A stretch of DNA of 64,000 bases, from assembly GCA_016711225.1 (NCBI GenBank), contig JADJTK010000009.1, forward strand, positions 1 through 64,000. The letters run 5' to 3'. Position 1 is the stretch's first letter; every line of letters begins with the position of its first letter. Below the pieces are notes generated by a model. The model saw only the letters and a program-made list of their open reading frames with translations, searched no databases and was not told the DNA's origin. The stretch is from Opitutaceae bacterium. Its GTDB lineage: Bacteria > Verrucomicrobiota > Verrucomicrobiia > Opitutales > Opitutaceae. This document shows, in pieces, positions 19,217-28,495 of this stretch. The translations under genes were made by a program, and so were the position numbers.

Positions 19217-22200
19217 ATGAAGGTCCGATCACTTGATCAGTGTATCATGTTCGCGAAATGGATCGTTTGGTGGGGGGGCTGCATGGTGGCTTTGTGCATT
19301 CCCGGGCGCGTTAGGGCCGCTGCGACTGTGGCGGTTGGATCCTTTTGTCATGAGGAGTTTGTACGCAATGACCCGGAGGCTTCGGGCGCTATCGCTGCAC
19401 TGGTTCAGGCTGGTCTTGGGAAAACGGGGCGGTGGACTTTTGTCGAGCGAGGCGAAACTGATCGGATCTTGGACGAGCTGTCCTTGAGCCCGGGCGGCTT
19501 CGTTGCGGTTGGAGATGCTGCCCGTGCCGGCAAACTCTTGAAGGCTGATCTGCTGTTGACGGGGACAATTGTGACCGCGGTGGGATCGCCATCGTTCGTC
19601 GTTCTTGAAGTGGTCGAACTTGCGCGTGCCGAGCCGTTGGGAAGTGTGCGAGTCGAGCTGAAGAGTGCGATGGAGCGCGGTCGCCTTACCGTGCCCAGCG
19701 CCGTGGATATTGAGCGGGTGGTTACTGCGGCTGCCGAGCTGCTCGTTGCCGCCGAAAAGCGTCTAGCTGACCAACGAGATCGGATCATCATCAAGCCGCT
19801 CTATTTTGGCAACGCGTCCGCGTCGCAGCGCTTGGATGGCAGCGAACGCGTATTGCTGGCCGCGTTGGAGGACGCCGCAGGCAAAGGGAGGGGGCATCGG
19901 GTTTTGTCTCTCGTGAGGCCGGAGGCGGGCACCTCTGAATATGAACTTCAACTCCTCGGCCTGGTTGGGGCCGACAATGAAGCGTGGTCTCGTGTGGCCG
20001 ACTACTACGTGTGGGGAATCTACGAAGAGCAAAACATGGCGGGGCGGGCAGCGGGAGATTGCGATGTCAGTGTGACGGTTACGGTGTGGGACGGTCGGAG
20101 TGAGCCTGTGCGGGTTTCCGCGAACGGTCCGGTCCGGACGTTGGCTACAGTGGCCGCTAGCGTTGCGCAGCAGGTGATCGCTGCGGCTTCTGAGCGGGCG
20201 CGGGGTAGTCTTGGTGCCTCCGGGCTGGCGCAGCGAAAGAAGGTGGCGGGACTCTTGGCCCAACGAGCCGCTACGCTTCGGGCAACCGAGGCGGCACGCA
20301 ATCAAGTGACGGCGGTTGCTCGGCAACAATTGTTTCGGATGGAACAATGCCGCCTGCTGGCGACTGCGGTATTTTTCGATCCGGCGGAAAAGAAGTATTG
20401 GGTCGATCTCTGGGGAACATGGCTAGGTGATCAGAGGCCGACAGACCTTCAGTCATTGCTCGACCGAATGCGGACGATCGAAATTCGACAGGACCTCTTG
20501 CAGCGGTTTCTAGTGGCTACGGACGGACAAGTCGACGCGGCCCTGGCTGAGCGAGCGATCGGGCGGAACCCGAACGATGTTTGCGCGCAGTTATGTGGGG
20601 ACATCGAGTATTTTGCGGAGCGCCAAACGGACCCGTTTCTTGTCCGCAACCTATTGTCACTTGAGCGAGTTGTTGAAGCCCGGTATCGCGCAGCGATTGT
20701 TGCGTTGGGACGAACGCTGGCGGCGTCGAAGCCCGTCGAGCTTCGTGGTTACCGTCTGGCCGCGTCACACTATCTGTCGATCGCGTTGACACACCCATTT
20801 TCGGACGAGGAACGCCGGGAGTTGGTCGACTCGCTGTGGCCCCGCCTCAAGGTCGCGCTGTTCGTCGAACGGGCGTGGTACGCGATGGGCGACCGCGACC
20901 GGCAGGTGGCGGAACTGGTGCGACTCCATTTTGTGGAGCGAAACGACTTCGAAGGTGCGCGCACTACCAACGTGTTGTCTCCGTCCGAACTGGCGCTGTC
21001 GCTTGCTGCACCGGCTCCGGAAGGATGTCCGGCGTGGGAAACATTGCGCAGCATAAGCATGGAAAAGAAGCAGCCGATGTATGGGGTCAAGTCTGCGGCA
21101 AAGCTGGCGGAATGGCAGAGGCGGTACGATTACCTTCGCGCTGTGGCGGCGGCGTATCTTGAGACCCATGGCGGGAATCGGGCTCGGGCCGAGGCTTCGT
21201 TCGGGGATCTGCTCGGCGGGCCGATCAGCGAGGAGATTGTCCGTCAGCTCGAACCACCCGGTGGAGAGACTCCTGCGGCGCAGCGCTGCCAAGCGGAATG
21301 GCTGCGGTCCACGGCAACCGAACGTGCGGCTCAAGGTTACCCGGTGAGCGCGTTGACCCCCATGCGGGAACGAGCCGATTTGCTGGAGCGCAGTGCGGAT
21401 CAGGCAGAGGCCGCCTCCGAACAGTCGACTCCATTGGCGGGATTTCGCGGAGACAATGGGTTCGTTGCGACGGCTTCGATGCAGGGGGCGATGGTGGAGG
21501 CCGGCCCGCGTGGTTCGCCCCAGCCGGGGCAGGAGCCAGGCTCGAAGCTGCCCGGCACAGTCTGGACGTTGCATGATAACGACGAGAGCGTCTTCAGCTT
21601 GGCGCGAGAGTCGGGGGACATCGGCGCTATTATCCCGTGGGGCGACGATTTGTGGTTGTTAGGAGACTTCAAACTTTGGAGACACCATTTGGCGGAGGGC
21701 AGCGTCGAACCGATGAACGCGCAGCTGGGTCTGACCGCAAAGGTGTTGACCATCCTGCAGTCGGGCCGGCAGCTGTGGGTTGGCACGGAAGGGGAGGGCG
21801 TCTGGCGGGTGGACCTGGACACGCTTGCCGTTCGGCGCTTCGGCTTGGCGGATGGTTTGCTGTCTTTGACGGTGGCGCAGTTGATCGACCTTGATGGGGT
21901 CATTTTGGCGATCGAGGCACCCGCGGATCCGTATTGCCTGCTCACTGGCCCATGGACGCTGGCGCCGAAGGAGCAGAAGGCCATCGTGTCGCGGCTGGAT
22001 CCGGGGGCCAAGCAGTGGACCGCCTTCGATCCATTTTCCGACTCGCCCGCGAGTGGGCTGAGGCGCGGCTTCACGTACCGCGCGCACGGGAATAAACTCA
22101 TCGTCACCTCTGCCCGTTCGGTGATCGACCTGCGGACTGGCGCGATCCGCAGTCTGGTGCCTAACCTTGCCGCGCAATCGGACGGGCCCACGACATTCCA

Positions 22201-25200
22201 GCCGACGATGGAAGCAGGGCCGGGGTTCCTGATGAGCGGCTCGGACGGAACCGATTGCTGGCTCAGTTCGCCGACCGGCCTGTCGCAGGTTGATTTGGAG
22301 ACCGGGGAACTTCTTCGCCGAACGTTGGCACCCTGCATGACGGTGATCGCGAGCGATGCACGGCATGTGTACGGTGCGACGCCCGCCGGAGGCGCCGATC
22401 CGCAAGGCCGAGGGAACTCCGAGTTGCTGGTCTTCGATCGCAGCACTTTGGCTTTGATCGGCCGGCGGCCAATCGGGGCGGCGGTGCTCTCGATGGCCAC
22501 GGACGGCCGGCGACTTTGGGTTGGCTGCCGTGGCAATTCGTTTTCGTTGGTCGAGATTGATCTGGCCGGCCTTCTCGCGGGGATGGGAGCGCCTGGTGCT
22601 CGACAAGAATCCGCTGTTACCGGAGATGGCGGAGCGAGGGCAGGCACGATTGACCGTACGTCGCGTGCGGACGCGCTTTGTCAGGCGGCGTGGCGGGGCG
22701 ATGTGGTGACGATGGGGAAGCTGGTAAATGACGGGGCCAACCCCAACCAATCGCTGGGCAATGGCTGGACTCCATTGCTGGCCGCTGTCCGAGGTGGAGA
22801 ACGAGACGCCGCGGCGTGGCTACTCGCGAAGGGAGCGGGAGCGAATCAGGCTGATTTTCGCGGCCGGTATCCACTACGAATTGCCTACGAACGCGGGGAT
22901 CAGGCGATGTTCGATCTCCTGCTGGAAAAGGGCCGGGCGGACGTGAATTTCTGCGGTACGGCACGAACGCTGCCACTCGGCTGGCCTGGGGATTGGATCT
23001 ACCGGCCCACGTTGCAGACGGTGCTGCATCTGGCCGTTCTGCGTAACGATGTTGAAATGGTGCGGCGATTACGGAAGGCCGGAGCCGCCGCCGACAGACC
23101 GGACGCCTTTGGACAGACGGCCCTCTCGATCGCGCGGCAGCGGCGGGCGCACGCCTTGCTCCCTCTCCTTGGCGAAGCCCCTGCGGCTGCTGCCGTAGTG
23201 TCATCGCCGCAGCGTGCCGGGCTTTCGCGTGGCAAAGTGGTGAACAAGGAACTGGTGATTCTCGCCGTCGAGCATCTGGATCCGCGTAACGCGGGGTACC
23301 ATTTGAATCGGCCGGTGCGCGAAGGGGGAGTGGCCGAGGTGGCCGCGTATTTGCAGCGCGGAGCGCCGCGAGGGGCTCTCGGCGGGACTTTGGCCGAGGC
23401 GATCCGCTCCGAGCAGTGGACGATGGTCGCCTACCTTCTGTCTCTCGGGATCGACTTGCTCCAGCCTTGGCCCGAGATCACAGATCCGCTGACAGACTCG
23501 ATGAAGTGTTCGACGGGGGCGGCGTGCCTTGCATTGGCCGCAATCAAGGGGCGTGCGGACTTGGTTGATCGTTTCCTCCAAGCCGGGGTGCGGCTCCAAA
23601 AAAAGGATCATTGTGGTGCGGTGGCGGTACAGCAGCTCGCCCTCTTCCAAGACTCTGCGTTGCTCCGAAAACTGTTGGAGGCAGGGGCGGATCCCGATGG
23701 CGGCGGCGGTGCCGCGGCTTCACCGTTGGCTTTGGCAATCCGCCGCCACGATACGGAACTGTTGCGGTTGCTGGTTGCTGCGCACGCTGATCCGTCAGCC
23801 ACCGTGGGCGAAGGGCGGAGTCTGTTGACCGTGTTTCTGGAGTCGGCAGAGGCCGCTCGGCCGCGGTCGTTGCCGCAGGCCTCGATTCAATTTTGGAGTC
23901 AGGCGATCGAGTATTTCACCGAGCCGCATGCGGTTCTCGGCAATCCGCTCCTGCCCGATTTCCCCAGCTTGCTGGATCTCGCAGCCTGCGAGGATTGGTT
24001 GGAGGGTACTCAGATTCTGCTCGCAACTCGTGATGCCAAGACAGACGAGGCGCTGGTCACGACGCACCCTCATCGTTTTGCGAAGGTTCCTGCGGTGCGG
24101 GCACTGATTCTGCGCGCGGAGATGGAGGCCATGGATGGAGATTCTGCGGAGACAAGAGACGGTATTGAACTTTTCACCGCAATTGCGGCAGGTGATGTGT
24201 CGAAATTCAGGGCAAGTGTGGCCAAACCGGGGGCGCTGGGGAGGCGGGGCCCGTCTGGTGAGTCGGCGCTGATGCGCGCGGCGCTCGAGCGCCAGACGGG
24301 TTTTGTGCGTGAATTGCTCCGAGCGGGATTGTCCCTGAGTGATACGGCTTCCAACGGCACTCCTGTACTCTCCTACGCCGTTCATGGTGGGGATGTCGAG
24401 TTGCTGCGGGAAATGGTGCGTGGCGGTGCGGACGTCAATTTCGCCGGCAACGGTGCAAATCGACCATTGGAGGCGGCTCTCTCCCTTCGGGATAGCAAGA
24501 TGGCGGTGGCGCTATTGGAACTCGGTGCTTCGCCACAGCCCAGATCTCCAGAGTCTGACATCAGTCCGCTCGCGCTGGCGGCAAAGAGAGACATGCCCGA
24601 CATGGTAGAGGAGCTTGTGCGGCGCGGGGCAAATCCCCGCGACCTGATTGAAGGTTACACGCTGTTCTTTCCTGCAGCGCGCTCGAACAATCCAGCGTTG
24701 ATCCGGTTCTGCCAGGAGCACGGCGTTAGCTTGGACCAACGTTCAGCAAAGGGATGGACGCCACTCTACACAGCAGTGCGCTGGGGTGCGGCGGAGTCGG
24801 TGCGCGAGTTGGACCGTCTTGGCCTGAAGGACCCCAAGGCGACGGCTTTGGCTGTCCGGTTGATCAAGGAGCTTAGGGTCGCCGACAAGCCATCCGCTGG
24901 TGAACTTCGAATACTTCACTACCGGCCCGACTACCCGCGCGTGCTGGAGGTATTGCAGGAGACCGGACAAATCGCCGGCTCAAGGGAGGCACAGGACTCG
25001 ATTTTCTGGAGTAGGAGGCATTCCCTCGCCGAACTGGAGGCGTTCCGGAAATCGGGCGGGGATTTGAACCAACGGGGCAGCATAACCCCGTTGCAGGGCG
25101 CGGCCGGAAGCGGGGATGTCGACCTTCTGAAGTGGCTATTGACGCACAGTGCCGACCCGAATCTGGCCGGTCAAAGTGAAGACCGGCCTCCGCTCTGGCA

Positions 25201-25744
25201 CGCCCGCAACTCATCGGAGATGGTGCAACTGCTGCTCGAGCACGGCGCCAATCCGAATTGGATCGAGTACGGCCCGTCGTGGGCGCCGAGTGCGCATTCG
25301 CTTCTCTCCTTGCTGGTCGGTGAACAAGTGCCGCCGTTGCAGACCATCCGGTTGCTGGTGCAACATGGTGCCGATCCGAACTTGCGTGTGGCGAGGACTT
25401 CGGCGAGCTTGGAGGTATCCTTGCCGCCGCCCATGGCGAAGTCGGGCTTGCCGCCGCCCTTGCCGCCGAGCTTGGCGCAGAGTTCGCCGACGATCTTGCC
25501 GGCCTGCTTGCCGCTCTTGATCGCTGCGGGTGAGCAGAGGGCCACGACCGAGGCTTTGTCGCCGATGACGGCGCCAAGCTGCACCACGCCTTCGCCGATC
25601 TTCGCGAGCACCTGCGCACCGAGGGCGCGGAGGGCGTCCGGCGCGTCGGCGGCGACGACCGCGGAAACGAACTTGAGGCCGTCCTTCTCGACCGCCTTGG
25701 CGGCGAGTTCGTCGGCGAGGCCGGCGGAGGCCTTCTGCTCGTAG
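19217..25744 (+). CDS. Giant CsgG-like / propeller / ankyrin-repeat exported protein
   Basis: About 2,175 residues as an open frame. A membrane-targeting segment (FAKWIVWWGGCMVALCIPG) precedes a CsgG/TolB-N-like domain (VAVGSFCHEEFV to ADLLLTGTIVTAVGSPSFVV), then an alpha-helical region. A beta-propeller-like part follows at roughly residues 775-1115 (LWVGTEGEGVWRVDLDTLAV, DGRRLWVGCRGNSFSLVEID). From about residue 1160 there are some fifteen to eighteen ankyrin repeats, such as GWTPLLAAVRGGERDAAAWL and ITPLQGAAGSGDVDLLKWLL. The last recognisable repeat breaks off at GADPNLR (about 25386). The remaining roughly 118 residues are merely alaS read antisense, so the natural 3' end is missing. GGAGG lies just before the ATG at 19217; an ATG at 19247 is an alternative start. 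It appears less GC-rich than its neighbours. Confidence 0.85.
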   Translation: MKVRSLDQCIMFAKWIVWWGGCMVALCIPGRVRAAATVAVGSFCHEEFVRNDPEASGAIAALVQAGLGKTGRWTFVERGETDRILDELSLSPGGFVAVGDAARAGKLLKADLLLTGTIVTAVGSPSFVVLEVVELARAEPLGSVRVELKSAMERGRLTVPSAVDIERVVTAAAELLVAAEKRLADQRDRIIIKPLYFGNASASQRLDGSERVLLAALEDAAGKGRGHRVLSLVRPEAGTSEYELQLLGLVGADNEAWSRVADYYVWGIYEEQNMAGRAAGDCDVSVTVTVWDGRSEPVRVSANGPVRTLATVAASVAQQVIAAASERARGSLGASGLAQRKKVAGLLAQRAATLRATEAARNQVTAVARQQLFRMEQCRLLATAVFFDPAEKKYWVDLWGTWLGDQRPTDLQSLLDRMRTIEIRQDLLQRFLVATDGQVDAALAERAIGRNPNDVCAQLCGDIEYFAERQTDPFLVRNLLSLERVVEARYRAAIVALGRTLAASKPVELRGYRLAASHYLSIALTHPFSDEERRELVDSLWPRLKVALFVERAWYAMGDRDRQVAELVRLHFVERNDFEGARTTNVLSPSELALSLAAPAPEGCPAWETLRSISMEKKQPMYGVKSAAKLAEWQRRYDYLRAVAAAYLETHGGNRARAEASFGDLLGGPISEEIVRQLEPPGGETPAAQRCQAEWLRSTATERAAQGYPVSALTPMRERADLLERSADQAEAASEQSTPLAGFRGDNGFVATASMQGAMVEAGPRGSPQPGQEPGSKLPGTVWTLHDNDESVFSLARESGDIGAIIPWGDDLWLLGDFKLWRHHLAEGSVEPMNAQLGLTAKVLTILQSGRQLWVGTEGEGVWRVDLDTLAVRRFGLADGLLSLTVAQLIDLDGVILAIEAPADPYCLLTGPWTLAPKEQKAIVSRLDPGAKQWTAFDPFSDSPASGLRRGFTYRAHGNKLIVTSARSVIDLRTGAIRSLVPNLAAQSDGPTTFQPTMEAGPGFLMSGSDGTDCWLSSPTGLSQVDLETGELLRRTLAPCMTVIASDARHVYGATPAGGADPQGRGNSELLVFDRSTLALIGRRPIGAAVLSMATDGRRLWVGCRGNSFSLVEIDLAGLLAGMGAPGARQESAVTGDGGARAGTIDRTSRADALCQAAWRGDVVTMGKLVNDGANPNQSLGNGWTPLLAAVRGGERDAAAWLLAKGAGANQADFRGRYPLRIAYERGDQAMFDLLLEKGRADVNFCGTARTLPLGWPGDWIYRPTLQTVLHLAVLRNDVEMVRRLRKAGAAADRPDAFGQTALSIARQRRAHALLPLLGEAPAAAAVVSSPQRAGLSRGKVVNKELVILAVEHLDPRNAGYHLNRPVREGGVAEVAAYLQRGAPRGALGGTLAEAIRSEQWTMVAYLLSLGIDLLQPWPEITDPLTDSMKCSTGAACLALAAIKGRADLVDRFLQAGVRLQKKDHCGAVAVQQLALFQDSALLRKLLEAGADPDGGGGAAASPLALAIRRHDTELLRLLVAAHADPSATVGEGRSLLTVFLESAEAARPRSLPQASIQFWSQAIEYFTEPHAVLGNPLLPDFPSLLDLAACEDWLEGTQILLATRDAKTDEALVTTHPHRFAKVPAVRALILRAEMEAMDGDSAETRDGIELFTAIAAGDVSKFRASVAKPGALGRRGPSGESALMRAALERQTGFVRELLRAGLSLSDTASNGTPVLSYAVHGGDVELLREMVRGGADVNFAGNGANRPLEAALSLRDSKMAVALLELGASPQPRSPESDISPLALAAKRDMPDMVEELVRRGANPRDLIEGYTLFFPAARSNNPALIRFCQEHGVSLDQRSAKGWTPLYTAVRWGAAESVRELDRLGLKDPKATALAVRLIKELRVADKPSAGELRILHYRPDYPRVLEVLQETGQIAGSREAQDSIFWSRRHSLAELEAFRKSGGDLNQRGSITPLQGAAGSGDVDLLKWLLTHSADPNLAGQSEDRPPLWHARNSSEMVQLLLEHGANPNWIEYGPSWAPSAHSLLSLLVGEQVPPLQTIRLLVQHGADPNLRVARTSASLEVSLPPPMAKSGLPPPLPPSLAQSSPTILPACLPLLIAAGEQRATTEALSPMTAPSCTTPSPIFASTCAPRARRASGASAATTAETNLRPSFSTALAASSSARPAEAFCS

Positions 25745-28105
25745 GCCTTGAGTTTCTTTTCCATCTCAGCCTTTTCGGCCATGAGCGCCTCGATGCGCTT
25801 TTCGACTTCCATGGGCCCGGAACGGAGTCGCGCCGCCGCGGCGCGTAATTGAGATTCGTGGTCCTCCACGAAGCTCAATGCTGACTGACCGGCGACGACT
25901 TCGAGGCGGCGGGTGCCGGCGGCGATGGCCATCTCGGAGACGATCTTGATGAGGCCGATCTCGCCCGTGGTGGAAACGTGGGTGCCGCCGCAGAGTTCGC
26001 GGCTGTAGCCGCCGATGTCGACGACGCGCACGGTCTTGCCGTACTTCTCGCTAAAGAAGGCGAGGGTACCCTCGGGCTTCTTGTCGAAGTCGGTCTCGTA
26101 GGTGTCGACCAGGGCGTTGTCGAGGATGCGCTCGTTGACGAGCTGCTCGATCTCGCGGAGCTGCGCCGGGGCGACGGCCTCGAAGTGCGCGAAGTCGAAA
26201 CGCATGCGGTCGGGCGTCTTTGACGTGCCGGCCTGGCGGACGTGGGTGCCGAGGGTCTTCCGCAGCGCCCAGTGGACGAGGTGCTCGGCGGAGTGGTGAC
26301 GGGAGATCGCGCGGCGGCGCGGGGCGTCGACCGCGAGGGTCGCGGTCGCGCCAAGGCTGATGGCTGAAGGCTGAAGGCTGAAAGCGGAGTCGATCCGATG
26401 GAGGTAGCGCCCGGCTTTGTCCTTGACCGTGTCGGCATCTGGAACGGCTGTGGCCGGCGAGGGTGACGGTGCCGGTGTCGCCGCACTGGCCGCCCATCTC
26501 GGCGTAGAAAGGCGTCTGGTCGAAGACGAGGAAGGTGTCCTTGTCGGAGCGCACGATCTCGAGGAGCTTGGCCTCGGTCTCGAGTTCGGTGTAACCGACG
26601 AACTTGGTCGGTTGATGGTCGACCGCCTCGGAGCCTTCGGTGGCGGCGACGATGATTTCCTTCTTCTGCGCGGCGCGGCCGAGGGCGCGCTGCTTCTCCA
26701 TTTCGGCCTCGAAGCCGGCGACATCGACCGTGAGCCCGCGCTCGGTGGCGAGCAGTTGGGTCATGTCGAGCGGGAAGCCGTAGGTGTCGTAGAGTTCGAA
26801 GGCTATCGGTCCCGGAATGACGGAATGGGACTTATAGGTCTCATAGGACCTATTGAAAACGGTGAGTCCCCGATCCAGGGTGCGCCCGAAGCTCTCCTCC
26901 TCGGAGCGCACGACGCGCTCAATGATGCTCTGCTGGCTCTTGAGCTCGGGGAAGACGGAGCCGAGCGAAGCGACGACGGCGGCGACCAGCTTCGCGAAGA
27001 AGCCAACGCTGAGACCGAGGTCCTTGCGGCCGTAGAGAATGCCGCGGCGCAGGATGCGGCGGATGACGTAGTTGCGCCCGTCGTTGCCGGGCAGGATGCC
27101 GTCGGCGATTGCGCAGGACACGCAGCGGGCGTGGTCGGCGAGCACCCGGAAGGCGATGTCGGTCTTCTCCTGGTCGGTGATGTCTTCGCGCTTGGTCGGG
27201 ACGGTGCGAGTGTAGGTCTTGCCGGAAAGCTGCGCGACCACGTCGAAAAGCTGGGTGAAGACGTCGGAGTTGTAGTTGGAGGGCTCGGCGGAGAAATCCT
27301 TAAAACCCTTCGTCGTGGCGTAGATGCCGGCGACGCGTTCGAAGCCCATGCCGGTATCGACGTGCTTGGCGGCGAGAGGGGAGAAGGTGCCGTCGGCGTT
27401 GCCGTTGAACTGGATGAAGACGTGGTTCCAGATCTCGATGCAGCGTGAGGAGCTGGAGTTGACCAGCACGCGGCCGGCGGCCTCGTCGTCGCTCTCGTTC
27501 AGATTGAAATGGATCTCCGAGCACGGGCCGCAGGGGCCGGTGTCGCCCATCTGCCAGAAGTTGTCCTTGCGGTTGCCGTTGACGATGTGGACAGCGGGAT
27601 CGAGGCCCTCGGCGCGGAAGAGGCCGGCCCAGATGTCGTAGGCTTCCTGGTCGAATTCGGAGGGGTCGTTCTTGGCCTTGTTCGGGGAGTAGACCGTGGC
27701 GAAGAGGCGCTTGGCGGGGATGCCCCAGACCTGGGTGAGCAGCGTCCAGCCCCAGGTGAGCGACTCCTTCTTGAAGTAGTCGCCGAAGGACCAGTTGCCC
27801 AACATCTCGAACATCGTGTGGTGGTAGGTATCCCAGCCGACGTCCTCGAGGTCGTTATGCTTGCCGCCGGCGCGGATGCATTTCTGGGTATCCGCGGCGC
27901 GGTTGTCGGCGGCGGGGCGCACTCCGGCCCACTTGGCCACATCGGGCTTCTTGTCGCCGAGGAAGATCGGCACGAACTGGTTCATGCCGGCATTGGTGAA
28001 GAGCAGTCCGGGCGAGTCGGGCAGCAGCGAGGACGACGGCACGATGGTGTGCTGCTGCTGGGCGAAGAAATCGAGGAAGCTCTGGCGGATCTCAGCGGAG
28101 GTCAT
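25171..28105 (-). CDS. alaS: Alanyl-tRNA synthetase, frameshifted and without its own stop
   Basis: AlaRS charges tRNA-Ala and edits mischarged Ser and Gly. The start is MTSAEIRQSFLDFF. Seen in order are the class II motifs (LLFTNAGMNQFVPIFLG, CIRAGGKHNDLEDVG, GMGFERVAGI), the editing domain (RHHSAEHLVHWAL, ELCGGTHVSTTGEIG) and the C-Ala domain ending KLGGKGGGKPDFAMGGGKD. A frameshift near 26450 splits the gene. A heptamer repeat adds about eleven residues before the editing motif. After LAEVLA (about 25393) the normal stop is absent, and the frame runs 70-odd codons into the antisense of the ankyrin gene to a TGA at 25171. A decayed second copy of the 3' end lies at 18898-19015. Confidence 0.95.
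26355..26382. repeat. Heptamer tandem repeat inside alaS
   Basis: Four consecutive 7-bp units, GGCTGAT then GGCTGAA three times, lie within the alaS coding region. Read on the coding strand they give the low-complexity peptide FSLQPSAIS just upstream of the RHHSAEHL editing motif, where AlaRS usually has only a short loop. Three units equal 21 bp, so the reading frame is kept. Confidence 0.8.
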
Positions 28106-28495
28106 GGCGGCGGAAAGAGTAGCGAGGAGTGAGTAGCGAGGAGCGAGTAGACGGGAGTCAGAATACGGAGCTGCGGAAAGGAGCGAAACAGTAGCGGGGA
28201 GCGGGTAGTGAGTAGCGAGTCGGAAAAATGTGAAGCTCGAGGGGGAAGTAGCGGGAGTGAGTGGCGGGTCGACGGCAGGCGGAGCCAAATTGGGCGGCGA
28301 GAAGCGGAAGTGGGGAGCAAAGAGAAGCGAGGGTGCGGGGAAAAGGTTTTCTTTTTTGGGGTGGGCGGCGGCCAAGTGGCGGCGATTCGGCCCTGGGGCT
28401 CCCGGGTGGCGCAGAGTGGAAAATTCCCGACAAAAGATTCGCCCCCAACGGCAAGCTGGGGCACTGATTGTGTCGCTATCCCGCCCCCCAACGCC
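28106..28495. repeat. alaS / histidine kinase divergent intergenic region with degenerate GAGTAGCGAG repeats
   Basis: This 390-bp gap separates two divergent genes, so it should hold both promoters. From 28117 to about 28268 it is built of degenerate copies of GAGTAGCGAG. Two perfect units lie 14 bp apart at 28117 and 28131, and looser copies follow (GAGCGAGTAG, GTAGCGGGGAGCGG, GTAGTGAGTAGCGAG, GTAGCGGGAGTGAG). The rest is purine-rich with a T-rich stretch near 28347-28356. No gene was seen, and no convincing -35/-10 pair could be fixed. Confidence 0.55.

Noticed and set aside
25390..25744. C-terminal 118 residues of the ankyrin ORF as real protein
   Set aside because: They are the antisense of the conserved alaS C-terminus and have no ankyrin pattern.
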